This document shows, piece by piece, positions 24,761 to 32,889 of a stretch of 64,000 bases of DNA (the stretch's first letter is position 1; every line of letters starts with the position of its first letter). The stretch is from Pseudomonas shahriarae. Lineage in GTDB: Bacteria; Pseudomonadota; Gammaproteobacteria; Pseudomonadales; Pseudomonadaceae. Below the pieces are notes generated by a model that did not search any database, was not told where the DNA came from, and saw nothing but the letters and a program-made list of their open reading frames with translations. The DNA lies in NCBI RefSeq assembly GCF_014268455.2, contig NZ_CP077085.1:2831001-2895000 (forward strand), in the 5' to 3' direction. A program made the translations under genes and the position numbers.

Positions 24761-25188
24761 GCAGCAGCCTGTATGTGTTTGCCCTGTGCGTGCTGGTGTT
24801 ATTTGCCAAGATGCTGGCGATTTCCTGTTACCAGGGGTTTTTCCGCCTCAGGCACCGGGCGTTCACCAACCCCGAGGATGCCGGTTTTTTCAAGCGCGAT
24901 GCCCTGGTGCACGAACTGTCCGCCGTCAGCCGGGCAAGCAGGGCCTGGGCCAATGACCTGGAGAATATTCCGCTGTTCTTCGCGCTGGGCGGGTTGTGCG
25001 TGGCGTTGGGCACCCATGGGGTGGCGACGGCCTGGCTGTTTGCCCTGTTCACCGTCGCGCGGGTGCTACATACCTTGATGTACCTGGGTCGCCGCCAACC
25101 CTGGCGCACCCTGGCCTATGGCGTTGGCCTGGCGTGCCTGCTGGGGTTGGCGGGGTTGATCGGTGCGGCGCTACTGCCTATTCGATAG
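24757..25188 (+). CDS. MAPEG family membrane protein
   Basis: The protein has 143 residues with four hydrophobic helices. RAFTNPEDAGFF, AVSRASRAWANDLENIPLFFALG and VARVLHTLMYLGRRQPWRTLAYG match the MAPEG family (membrane-associated eicosanoid/glutathione metabolism), including the conserved E-N-x-P region and the R-x-x-H/Y pair that contact glutathione. In bacteria these act as glutathione transferases or peroxidases of unknown substrate. A glutathione S-transferase gene follows convergently and overlaps it by 11 bases. Confidence 0.82.
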   Translation: MSSSLYVFALCVLVLFAKMLAISCYQGFFRLRHRAFTNPEDAGFFKRDALVHELSAVSRASRAWANDLENIPLFFALGGLCVALGTHGVATAWLFALFTVARVLHTLMYLGRRQPWRTLAYGVGLACLLGLAGLIGAALLPIR

Positions 25189-25780
25189 GGTATTTGCCGA
25201 ATGCCGGGTGTTGCTCGGCCAACTGGGCGTGGCGTTGCAGGTTGGGAAAGTCATCGGCCTTGACCACCGAGGGCACCGCGTACTGGCTAAAGGACCACGC
25301 CACCGCGACGCTCAACGACGCCTGGGTCAAGGGCTCGCCTGGAGCGTTGGCCAAGAGTTTTTCCAGGCCCGAATAGGCCGCCAGCAGTTGCCCGGTTACT
25401 CGATCGAGCCATGGTGCATGCAGCTTCTCTGCGGGCCGCAGGTTGTGCTCGTAGTAAATCTGCACGCTCTTGTCACAGGCGGCCAATGCCAGGCCGATCA
25501 CTTGCAGGTCCCGTGCACGGGCCGCAGCAGTTTGGGGCAAGAGTTTTTTATCGGCTGGTGCCAAGGTTTCGAAATAATCCAGGATCAGGCTGGAGTCCAT
25601 CAGCACCGTCCCGTCGTCCAGCACCAGGGTCGGGGCCTTGACCACCGGGTTGATCCTGGCGAATTCGTCGAAGGTGCTGAACACCGAGAGGGATTGCTGC
25701 TCAAAGTCCACCCCATACAGATCCAGGGCAATCGCCACGCGGCGTACATACGGCGAGTCCAGCATGCCAACCAGTTTCAT
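25178..25780 (-). CDS. Glutathione S-transferase family protein
   Basis: The protein has 200 residues, a normal cytosolic GST size. The N-terminal thioredoxin-like domain contains LVGMLDSPYVRRVAIALDLYGVDFE (active-site serine in DSPY), NPVVKAPTLVLDDGTVLMDSSLILDYFE (the cis-proline and glutathione-binding DSSLI). Residues 85-195 form the helical domain. Subclass resembles the bacterial Ure2/BphK-unrelated Pseudomonas GSTs, but the substrate is not inferable. Tail-to-tail overlap with the MAPEG gene. Confidence 0.85.
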   Translation of the reverse strand: MKLVGMLDSPYVRRVAIALDLYGVDFEQQSLSVFSTFDEFARINPVVKAPTLVLDDGTVLMDSSLILDYFETLAPADKKLLPQTAAARARDLQVIGLALAACDKSVQIYYEHNLRPAEKLHAPWLDRVTGQLLAAYSGLEKLLANAPGEPLTQASLSVAVAWSFSQYAVPSVVKADDFPNLQRHAQLAEQHPAFGKYPIE

Positions 25781-26006
25781 GAAGCCTCCATTGCTATCAA
25801 GGGGAAGGGTTTGTGCGTTGACTTGATGCCGCTGTTTTTTACCATAAATGCCTGGTTGAAACTCAGCCCGATCGTCTGTGGACCCTTGGCGGGATCATGT
25901 TGAGCGCGAACGGCAGTCAGCGACGTTCGGTAGGCCGCAGGGCCGGGATCGGGAGTATGGTGGACCGGGCAACCCGTGGATTATCTCTGGAAGAGGAGAG
26001 GTGACT

Positions 26007-26189
26007 ATGAGCGTTCCCCTGTTGAACAAGATGCAGCTCAATGGCTATGAAATTGTCCGGGTCAATAGCGGCCCATGGCGCGTCTGCACCAAGGATGATC
26101 GACTGGCTTCATTCAGCTCCCGCGAACAGGCGCTGGCCTATGCCGCGACCTTGCCGGGCTACAAGGCCCGGCCACGGCCGACCCCATAA
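26007..26189 (+). CDS. Small hypothetical protein, 60 residues
   Basis: A strong GAGGAGAGG ribosome site precedes the ATG. The protein (MSVPLLNKMQLNGYEIVRVN...) has the pattern W-x-V ... F-x-S-R-E-Q-A-L-A-Y-A, which resembles the small DUF2188-like proteins that repeat a W and an A-x-x-x-A helix. Function unknown. A GC-rich hairpin (GGGGGCCG/CGGCCCCC type, about 26195-26215) after the stop may terminate it. Confidence 0.65.
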   Translation: MSVPLLNKMQLNGYEIVRVNSGPWRVCTKDDRLASFSSREQALAYAATLPGYKARPRPTP

Positions 26190-26226
26190 CCTTGGAGGGG
26201 GCCGGATTTGCGGCCCCCGCACCGGG

Positions 26227-26511
26227 TCAGACGAAGGGCTGGCCGCTGAACCCGCGTGGTAGGCGCTGCAGGCCGGGCAGCTCGGTCAGGCGTTGGGTCC
26301 AGGCGCTGCGCCAGTCATTGTGGGGGCTACCGGAGCGGGCTCTGCGTGCCGCGCGGCGCGATGCGTTGCGCTGGTTACGGCGGGCTTCCTTGTAGGCATC
26401 GGTGTTGCGGCAGGTGCGGCATTTAACCCGGTTCAGTTCCACCGTGGACGTCAGGTTATTGCCGTGATGGCCGCAAGCGAGGTGCCCCGCGACCTTGAAG
26501 TGAGTGACCAT
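26227..26511 (-). CDS. Small Cys/His and Arg-rich hypothetical protein, 94 residues
   Basis: The start at 26511 has AAGGAG 9-14 bases upstream. The N-terminal half holds HLACGHHGNN and KCRTCRNTD, that is C-x-H-H ... C-x-x-C, which could bind one zinc ion. The centre is very basic (RRNQRNASRRAARRARSG), suggesting nucleic-acid binding. It does not match a family known to me beyond conserved small Pseudomonas proteins. Confidence 0.6.
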   Translation of the reverse strand: MVTHFKVAGHLACGHHGNNLTSTVELNRVKCRTCRNTDAYKEARRNQRNASRRAARRARSGSPHNDWRSAWTQRLTELPGLQRLPRGFSGQPFV

Positions 26512-26806
26512 GTCAGCGTCTCCTTCTGTGAGGGTACGCGGCACCGCTAATCTGTTGATGCTCGCGCTCAAGGCCAGGCCGATTGAGGCCGAGCCCTTAT
26601 ATTTCTGACCCCACGCGCGCGCTGACGTTCACCACCCGTCTTGGTGTGCCGAATCTGAAGAATTCTCACGGTGGCTAAAGGCCGGCGCCGGGTTTGCTGG
26701 GGCGCGTTCAGGTCGCCAACTCCGTGCCTGCTGGGCGGCCTTGGCGTTACCGGTTCCAGGGACTATTGTTGATTGTCTGGCGCACAGCCCAAAGGAGGGC
26801 GATACC

Positions 26807-27538
26807 ATGAACACCAGTGCTCTACTGGAACAACTGCTCCGTGCAGGCCAAGCCTCGATGGCGCAGCAAGGCGGCTCGGCGGCACCCCAGGGTGGCGCGG
26901 GAGGGCTCGGTGGCTTGGGCGGCCTGCTCGGTGGGTTGCTGCGCGGCGGCGGCTCCGCAACGGCGTCGGGCGGTGGCGGCCTCGGCGATCTGCTGGGTGG
27001 CCTGGGTGGCATGTTGGGCGGGACCCAGGCGAGCGGATCGACCCGCGCGCGCACTGGCGGTGCCAACTACGCGGCCCTGGCGTCACTGGGGATGATGGCG
27101 TTCCAGGCGTATCAGGCCTGGCAACGGCAACAGGCCTCGGCGCCGCAACAGACGCTGCAGACGGTTGACCAGTTGTCTGGCGCCGACGTCGAGGCCCATA
27201 GCCATGCGGTACTGCGTGCATTGATCGCGGCGGCCAAGGCGGATGGGCGGATTGATGAGAAAGAAAAGGCCTTGATCTCCCAGGAGATTGGGCGCCACAC
27301 CGACGATCCGGACTTGCAGCAATGGCTCGACGCTCAAGTCGCCAAGCCCCTGGATGCAACCGACTTTGCCGAATATGCCAATGACCCGGCGGTGGCTGCC
27401 GAGGTCTACCTGGCCAGCGTCATGTTGGTGGATGACCAACAGGACGCCGAGCGAAACTACCTGGACGAGTTGGCAGGTGCGCTGGGCATCGAGCCGGAGC
27501 TGCAACTGCACCTTGAGCAGCAAGCCAAACCGGCCTGA
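26807..27538 (+). CDS. TerB/DUF533 (YebE-like) protein
   Basis: The protein has 243 residues with AAAGGAGGG before the ATG. Residues 15-85 are glycine-rich low complexity (GGLGGLGGLLGGLLRGGG...). A short hydrophobic part (YAALASLGMMAFQAYQAWQ, about 90-108) may associate with the membrane. The C-terminal 130 residues are an alpha-helical TerB-like domain (RALIAAAKADGRIDEKEKALISQEI with the acidic metal-binding D-G-x-I-D-x-x-E, YLASVMLVDDQQDAERNYLDELAGAL). Such proteins (DUF533) are stress-associated inner-membrane proteins of unknown mechanism. Confidence 0.85.
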   Translation: MNTSALLEQLLRAGQASMAQQGGSAAPQGGAGGLGGLGGLLGGLLRGGGSATASGGGGLGDLLGGLGGMLGGTQASGSTRARTGGANYAALASLGMMAFQAYQAWQRQQASAPQQTLQTVDQLSGADVEAHSHAVLRALIAAAKADGRIDEKEKALISQEIGRHTDDPDLQQWLDAQVAKPLDATDFAEYANDPAVAAEVYLASVMLVDDQQDAERNYLDELAGALGIEPELQLHLEQQAKPA

Positions 27539-27573
27539 TACCGAGGCAACTTGAAGCGTGTGCTTGCTGCAGA

Positions 27574-27862
27574 GCCCTAGTGCGGCTGCGATAGTGGTGG
27601 CTCAGCCAACATCAATGCCAGCCATACCGCCGCCATCGCAGCCTCGCCGGGGCTCGACAGCTCCCACATTATTTTGTGCCAGCTGGCATAACGTGTTCGC
27701 TGTAGGGCGCCCGCGTTCGAGAACACAGATCCCGCAAACCCCGATAAACCCTGTGGGAGCTGTCGAGCCCCAGCGAGGCTGCGATAGTGGTGGCTCAGCC
27801 AGCATCAATGCCAGCAGTACCGCCGCCATCGCAGCCTCGCTGAAGCTCGACAGCTCCCACAT
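27574..27862. repeat. Cluster of second-class REP palindromes
   Basis: Four related units alternate in direction: a partial forward copy at 27574-27600, a reverse copy at 27628-27667, a forward copy at 27749-27785 (TGTGGGAGCTGTCGAGCCCC, then GCGAGGCTGCGATAGTGG) and a reverse copy at about 27822-27861. The block GCGATAGTGGTGGCTCAGCC followed by ATCAATGCCAG occurs twice (27588 and 27779). The core differs from the REPINs near 1.1 and 18.9 kb. It fills the convergent space between the TerB-like and barrel genes. Confidence 0.8.
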
Positions 27863-27880
27863 TGATCTCCCTCCAGTGTT

Positions 27881-28609
27881 TCAGAACCGTAGGGTAGCCC
27901 CGGTCGTCAGCCAGCGGTCGCGATCCCCGGTCAGGTTGCGTCCGACCACCAGGTCCACATCGACTTGCTGACCCAAATGCACCCGCGGCCCGGCTTGCCA
28001 GGCCTGGTCGCCGCCTTGTTGGCCATAGCGTTCTGCCAATAGCGTCAACGAGTTCGCCAAGCGGTATTCCAGGCCTGTGCCCCAGGTCAGTCGGTGGTTT
28101 TGTTCGCCATCGTCATAGGCATGGGCCCAGCCGGCGTTGAGGTTCAAGCGTAGCGTCTGAGACGCTTGCCAGGTCAGCGGCAGGCTCAGGTCTGCGCCGT
28201 CGAATGGGTGCCGGCGATCCACCGCGATATGCGCTGCCGCCGCCCAGGCGATCTCCACGCCGGCATCCTGCCAGGCCCACAATGAGCCCTTGAACTGCGG
28301 GCTGAGCTGGGTCTGCTCAGGGTCATCCTCGAGGGCGGCGCCCCATTGCAGGTTGGGCATTGCGCGGGATGTGCAGGCGGCGGAGAGGGTGGTGTGCGAT
28401 GTCGAGCGGGTGTAGCCTCCGTCGATATTGCATTCGCCGGGGGCGTTGATGGCGCCATCGTCCACCACATAGGAACCACCGGCGGCGAAGGCCTTGGACA
28501 GCAGGCCGAGCACCAGGAAGGCGCCGATAAAAATCAGGTTGCGCCGCAGCGCCCGTTGCCGCGATGCCGGTAGCCAGTCAAAGGCAGCAAGGAAGGTGTG
28601 TTTGTGCAT
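27881..28609 (-). CDS. Probable outer-membrane beta-barrel protein downstream of mgtA
   Basis: The protein has 242 residues from the ATG at 28609 (GGAG about 12 bases upstream). A basic N-terminus followed by LIFIGAFLVLGLLSKAFA is a long signal peptide. The mature part has two cysteines (GECNIDGGY ... AACTSRA) and alternating strands ending in GATLRF with a terminal phenylalanine, the usual C-terminal signature of an outer-membrane barrel. It starts 107 bases after mgtA on the same strand, so cotranscription and a link to magnesium limitation are possible. No family recognised. Confidence 0.6.
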   Translation of the reverse strand: MHKHTFLAAFDWLPASRQRALRRNLIFIGAFLVLGLLSKAFAAGGSYVVDDGAINAPGECNIDGGYTRSTSHTTLSAACTSRAMPNLQWGAALEDDPEQTQLSPQFKGSLWAWQDAGVEIAWAAAAHIAVDRRHPFDGADLSLPLTWQASQTLRLNLNAGWAHAYDDGEQNHRLTWGTGLEYRLANSLTLLAERYGQQGGDQAWQAGPRVHLGQQVDVDLVVGRNLTGDRDRWLTTGATLRF

Positions 28610-28716
28610 GGGGTCATGCTCCAAATGAACAGAATTATCTGTAGCGATGGTGCTGTTGGAGTGGGCTGGGTGTGGCAAACCTGTCTGCCACACCCAGCCC
28701 GGTCACAACAGCAAAC

Positions 28717-31431
28717 TCAGTACCACTGCTTGAAGCGGCGGATGTAGATCGTCTTCATCAGCTGTGCCACACAGCAGTAGGCGAGCAAGGTGCCGACCAG
28801 CCAAGGGAAGTAGGCCCAAGGCAAGGGTTGCAGGCCCACGATCGTGCCCAGGGGCGAGAAGGGCACATAGATCCCCAGGGCGATGACCAGGCTGGTCATC
28901 ATCAACACCGGCCAGGCGGCGGTGCTCTGGAAGAATGGGATCTTGCGGGTGCGCAACATATGCACCACCAGGGTCTGGGAGAGCAGCCCTTCGACGAACC
29001 AGCCGGACTGGAACAGGGTCTGCATTTCCACACTATTGGCCGCAAACACGTACCACATCAGGGCAAAGGTGGTGATGTCGAAGATCGACGAGGTCGGCCC
29101 GATCCAGATCATAAAGCGCCCGATGTTCTGCGCGTCCCACTTGCGGGGCTTGGCCAGGTACTCCTTGTCCATCTTGTCCCACGGCAGGGCCAGTTGGGAG
29201 ATGTCATACATCAGGTTCTGCAGCAGCAAGTGGATCGCCAGCATCGGCATGAAAGGGATGAACGCACTGGCCACCAGCACCGAGAACACGTTGCCGAAGT
29301 TGGAACTGGCCGTCATGTTCAGGTACTTCATGATATTGCCGAAGGTCTCGCGCCCTTTAAGCACACCTTCTTCGAGCACCATCAGGCTCTTTTCCAGGAG
29401 GATGATGTCGGCCGATTCCTTGGCAATATCAGTCGCGCTGTCCACCGAGATGCCGACGTCGGCATCGCGCAGGGCTGGTGCATCGTTGATGCCGTCGCCG
29501 AGGAAACCCACGGTGTGACCATTGGCCTGCAAAGCCTTGAGCACCCGGGATTTTTGCAGCGGCGTCAGCTTGGCGAACACCGTGCGTTGCTCAACCTCCT
29601 GCTGGAGGGTCGCATCGTCCATGGCTTCGATATCCACGCCGAGCAGCGGCTCGCCAGGCTCCAGGCCAACCTGGCGGCAGATGGTGCGGGTGACCACGGC
29701 GTTATCGCCGGTCAGCACTTTGACCGCGACTCCGATCTCTTGCAGCGCAGCAATCGCCGGGCCGGCGGTTTCCTTCGGTGGATCGAGGAAAGTCAGGAAG
29801 CCGTGGATCACCAGGTTGCGTTCATCGGTGGGGGTGTATTGCTGGCGCGCCAGGGCCTTGGGAATGTTGCGGGTGGCCACCACCAGCACGCGGAAGCCGT
29901 CCTCGTTGAACTCGTTGGCGGTGTTCAGCAGTTCCTGGCGACGACGCTCGTCCAGAGCCACGGCGCTCGCGCCTTCCATCACATGGGTGGCGATAGCGAG
30001 CATTTCTTCCACGGCACCCTTGCACACCAGCAGGTGATCGCCGTGGCTGTCCTTGACGACAATCGACAGGCGCCGACGAACAAAGTCGAAGGGCAGTTCA
30101 TCGACCTTGCTGTAGGCAAACGGCACCTGGAACTTGGGGTTGTGCTGGGAAAACGCGAGCACCGCCTGGTCCATCAGGTTCTTCATGCCGCTTTGATGAT
30201 GGCTGTTAAGCCAGGCCAGGGACAGCACCTGGTCGTCCCGCTGGCCGAAGGCGTTGACGTGGTGCTCGAGGATGATTTTGTCCTGGGTCAGGGTGCCGGT
30301 CTTGTCGGTGCACAGCACGTCCATCGAACCGAAGTTCTGGATCGCGTTGAGGCGCTTGACCACCACTTTGCGCTTGGCCATGGCATTCGCGCCCTTGGCC
30401 AGGTTGGCGCTGACGATCATCGGCAGCATTTCCGGGGTCAGGCCCACGGCCACCGCCAGGGCAAACAGGAACGCGTCGCCCCAGTCGCCCTTGGAAAAGC
30501 CATTGAGGAAAAACACGATGGGCACCATCACCAGCATAAAGCGGATCAGCAGCCAACTGACGCTGTTCACCCCACGGTCAAAGGCGGTCTGCACCCGGGA
30601 GCCGACGATGGCCTTGGCCAGCGAGCCGAAATAGGTGCGTGGCCCGGTCGCCACCACCACTGCCTGGGCGCGGCCGCTGACCACGTTGGTGCCCATGAAG
30701 CAGATGTTGGGCAGATCCAGCAGGTTGCTCTGGTCGGCGGCGCTGAGGGTGGCGGATTTTTGCGTGACGTCGCCCAGGGTGTCGTATTTTTCCACGGGCA
30801 AGGCTTCGCCGGTCAGCACGGCCTGGCTGATAAACAGGTCGCGGGACTCGATCAGGCGGATATCGGCCGGGATCATGTCGCCGGCCGACAACTGCACGAT
30901 ATCGCCGGCCACCAGTTCACGCATCGGCACTTCGCGCAGGATGGGTTGGGCGCCGACCTGCTCGCGGCGCAGCACCGTGGCGGTGGTGCGCACCATGGCC
31001 TTCAGCGCCTCGGCGGATTTGGCCGAGCGATGCTCCTGCCAGAAGCGCAGCAGGCTGCTCAGGGCGACCATGGTCATGATGATAATGACCTTGGTCAGGT
31101 CGACGTCCTCACCGGCGCGCAGCGGCAGCCAGTAGTCGGTGACAAAACTGATCACCGCCAGGGTCAGCAGCACATAGATAAAAGGGTTGTTCAGGGCCTG
31201 GAGGAATTGCACGACAGCGTGTGGCGGCTTGTCGTGGGCCACTTCGTTATAGCCTTCGCGTTGCAGGCGGGCGCTGGCATCCAGTTCGGTCAGGCCGTCC
31301 TTGGTCGCCCGGACGTTGGCCAGGGTGGCCGCCAGGCCGTTTTGCGCTTCGCGGGCGGCACGCATCGACAGTTTGCTGTCATGGGTGGCGCGGTGCTTGT
31401 TGGGCAGTTGCGTGGTTTTTACGGCGCTCAT
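28717..31431 (-). CDS. mgtA: MgtA-type magnesium-translocating P-type ATPase
   Basis: The protein has 904 residues from the ATG at 31431, chosen over an upstream start because CAGGAG lies 8 bases before it. The phosphorylated aspartate is in CTDKTGTLTQDK (Asp376). Other P-type blocks are LTGEALPVEKYD, KVLTGDNAVVTRTICRQVG and FLGDGINDAPALRDADVGISVDSATDIAKESADIILLEKSL. The last part contains FNMTASSNFGNVFSVLVAS-like text and the helices of P3B pumps (LNMTASSNFGNVFSVLVASAFIPFMPMLAIHLLLQNLMYD). It moves Mg2+ into the cytoplasm when external Mg2+ is low. Preceded by a long structured leader. Confidence 0.95.
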   Translation of the reverse strand: MSAVKTTQLPNKHRATHDSKLSMRAAREAQNGLAATLANVRATKDGLTELDASARLQREGYNEVAHDKPPHAVVQFLQALNNPFIYVLLTLAVISFVTDYWLPLRAGEDVDLTKVIIIMTMVALSSLLRFWQEHRSAKSAEALKAMVRTTATVLRREQVGAQPILREVPMRELVAGDIVQLSAGDMIPADIRLIESRDLFISQAVLTGEALPVEKYDTLGDVTQKSATLSAADQSNLLDLPNICFMGTNVVSGRAQAVVVATGPRTYFGSLAKAIVGSRVQTAFDRGVNSVSWLLIRFMLVMVPIVFFLNGFSKGDWGDAFLFALAVAVGLTPEMLPMIVSANLAKGANAMAKRKVVVKRLNAIQNFGSMDVLCTDKTGTLTQDKIILEHHVNAFGQRDDQVLSLAWLNSHHQSGMKNLMDQAVLAFSQHNPKFQVPFAYSKVDELPFDFVRRRLSIVVKDSHGDHLLVCKGAVEEMLAIATHVMEGASAVALDERRRQELLNTANEFNEDGFRVLVVATRNIPKALARQQYTPTDERNLVIHGFLTFLDPPKETAGPAIAALQEIGVAVKVLTGDNAVVTRTICRQVGLEPGEPLLGVDIEAMDDATLQQEVEQRTVFAKLTPLQKSRVLKALQANGHTVGFLGDGINDAPALRDADVGISVDSATDIAKESADIILLEKSLMVLEEGVLKGRETFGNIMKYLNMTASSNFGNVFSVLVASAFIPFMPMLAIHLLLQNLMYDISQLALPWDKMDKEYLAKPRKWDAQNIGRFMIWIGPTSSIFDITTFALMWYVFAANSVEMQTLFQSGWFVEGLLSQTLVVHMLRTRKIPFFQSTAAWPVLMMTSLVIALGIYVPFSPLGTIVGLQPLPWAYFPWLVGTLLAYCCVAQLMKTIYIRRFKQWY

Positions 31432-31640
31432 AGTGTGTACTCCTGTCGACATACTCATTACTTGCCTGGTGGGCAGGCGAGCACGAACATGCCGAGTCGC
31501 AATTTTTTGCGATCAGTTCTAATAACTTTAAAGAGGTGAGTTAATTAACGGGCGCGCAGAAAACTGCCGCTGGCTTAGTTCGCAAAGAACGCCAGTTAAT
31601 TAATTGACCAACTATCAGGAAGTTGCTGTTTCCAGTCGGC
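31432..31640 (-). promoter_or_regulatory. Structured leader directly upstream of mgtA
   Basis: Read towards mgtA, a two-part stem (CTGGC-GTTC ... GAAC-taa-GCCAG, about 31574-31600) is followed by a small GCAG-tttt-CTGC hairpin, and the block is flanked on both sides by TTAATTAA (31541-31548 and 31593-31600 region). An A/T-rich stretch (31500-31545) then leads to the mgtA ribosome site. This resembles leader control of mgtA in other bacteria in plan but not in sequence. Confidence 0.4.
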
Positions 31641-31925
31641 TTATGCCGCGTGCGCGCTCAACAACAGGCGCACGTGAACAGGCAGGCTGGAAACGTTCCG
31701 TCTCTGTGGATCTTGAGGGTCGGCATGGTCCCATTGCTGGACCAGGTGGCCGGTGGTGGGGCACAGGCGCCAGTGAGCACGCAGGTGCACCGGGCTGATA
31801 CGCGGGGAGGGGCAGGCGAGGGCCGTGCGCGCGGGGGCAATGCCCCGGGAAACACGGCACGGCGTGGCACGCAGGGCTGAAGCCAGCGTGCGTACATCAG
31901 GTAGAACAAGGGTCTGGAAATTCAT
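31641..31925 (-). CDS. Possible small proline-rich leader protein upstream of mgtA
   Basis: This 94-codon reading frame has an in-place GAGGTG ribosome site 5-10 bases before its ATG at 31925. The product (MNFQTLVLPDVRTLASALRA...) contains about ten prolines, seven of them in the central third, several cysteines and no clear hydrophobic helix. It precedes mgtA on the same strand. mgtA in enterobacteria is controlled by a proline-containing leader peptide, so a similar sensing role is conceivable. Whether it is translated is not known from sequence alone. Confidence 0.45.
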   Translation of the reverse strand: MNFQTLVLPDVRTLASALRATPCRVSRGIAPARTALACPSPRISPVHLRAHWRLCPTTGHLVQQWDHADPQDPQRRNVSSLPVHVRLLLSAHAA

Positions 31926-32230
31926 AACACACCTCGGGACCGGACTGGCGCCGGCTCAAGGCAGTTACGTTGGAGCATCAAGCTCTAGCGCAGCTAACCC
32001 GGCCTGGAAGGCGAGTCCCGTCTTTACTCTGGGTTTGGCGTCCGCCCCCTGTATTCACGGGGAGCGGACAGCGACTAGATACTGTGTCCATTGGCTTCTT
32101 TTGTGAGGTTGAAATAAGGCCCGAGTTGCAGGCACGGGCAATCTACTCAGGCAGGTAGGGGATGTCAATCAATAATGAACTTGTTTGGGCGCTTGTTCAG
32201 ACTTCATTCAGATTGGCGTTATATATAAGT
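31926..32230 (-). promoter_or_regulatory. Upstream part of the mgtA leader / promoter region
   Basis: No gene is visible. A stable hairpin made of GTCCGC-CCCC and GGGG-a-GCGGAC occupies 32040-32069 and precedes the small ORF at 31925. The segment 32150-32230 is A/T-rich and may hold the promoter of the mgtA transcript as well as the 3' end of the LysE gene's message. Confidence 0.35.
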
Positions 32231-32842
32231 TCATACACTGTAGGCGGCCAATAACGCCAGATACATCAATGCCAGGCCGCAGGCGCCATGGCTGATTCGC
32301 TGCCAAGTTGGCGAGGCGTTCTTTCGCAAGACATTCACCAAGCCCGCAATCAGAAAACACGACAGGATCGACGCCAGCATAAAACCGGCGAAAAACATCA
32401 GGGTCTGACCGTGACTCGGGGTGGTGCCGACGATGCCTGCCAGGGCACTGCCCAGGGCGCCCCAGTACACAATGTTCTTCGGGTTGGCCAAGGAGAGGGT
32501 TGCGCCGACCATCAGCGCGTTGCGCCCGGTGCTGGCCGGGGCGCTGTCGGGTTGCGGCAGGTGCCAGGCATCCAGCAGGCTGCGCAGACCGAGCCAGGCC
32601 AGGTACAGCGCGCAAACGGCGGTCAGGGGCACGCGTACCGCGTCGTGCTGGATCAGCAGGGCCATGCCGGTCAGGCCGATCACCGCCCAGGTCGCATCGC
32701 CCACCAGCGACCCGACCTGCACCAGCAATGCCGGGGCGAACCCATGCAGCAGGCCGCGGCGCAGGGTTTCTGCCAGCACTGCGCCAGGGGACAGGCAAAA
32801 TACAAAGCCGAAGACCAGCGCGGAAAAAAAGATTGTCAGCAT
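32231..32842 (-). CDS. LysE/RhtB-family amino acid exporter
   Basis: The protein has 203 residues from the ATG at 32842. Six hydrophobic helices and the family signature FCLSPGAVLAETLRRGLLHGFAPALLVQVGSLVGD at the N-terminus, then LSLANPKNIVYWGALGSAL in the centre, identify a LysE-type exporter. These proteins expel amino acids or their analogues through the inner membrane. An AraC regulator lies 47 bases upstream on the same strand and may control it. Confidence 0.88.
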   Translation of the reverse strand: MLTIFFSALVFGFVFCLSPGAVLAETLRRGLLHGFAPALLVQVGSLVGDATWAVIGLTGMALLIQHDAVRVPLTAVCALYLAWLGLRSLLDAWHLPQPDSAPASTGRNALMVGATLSLANPKNIVYWGALGSALAGIVGTTPSHGQTLMFFAGFMLASILSCFLIAGLVNVLRKNASPTWQRISHGACGLALMYLALLAAYSV

Positions 32843-32889
32843 CACCCCCCCCAAAAATCAATCACGCACCTTCGCCGACACGTCGGCTG

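Noticed and set aside
28672..31539. A 955-codon forward reading frame opposite mgtA
   Set aside because: It is antisense to a P-type ATPase with all catalytic motifs; residues show no domain and repeat histidine, glutamine and glycine as expected from the bias.
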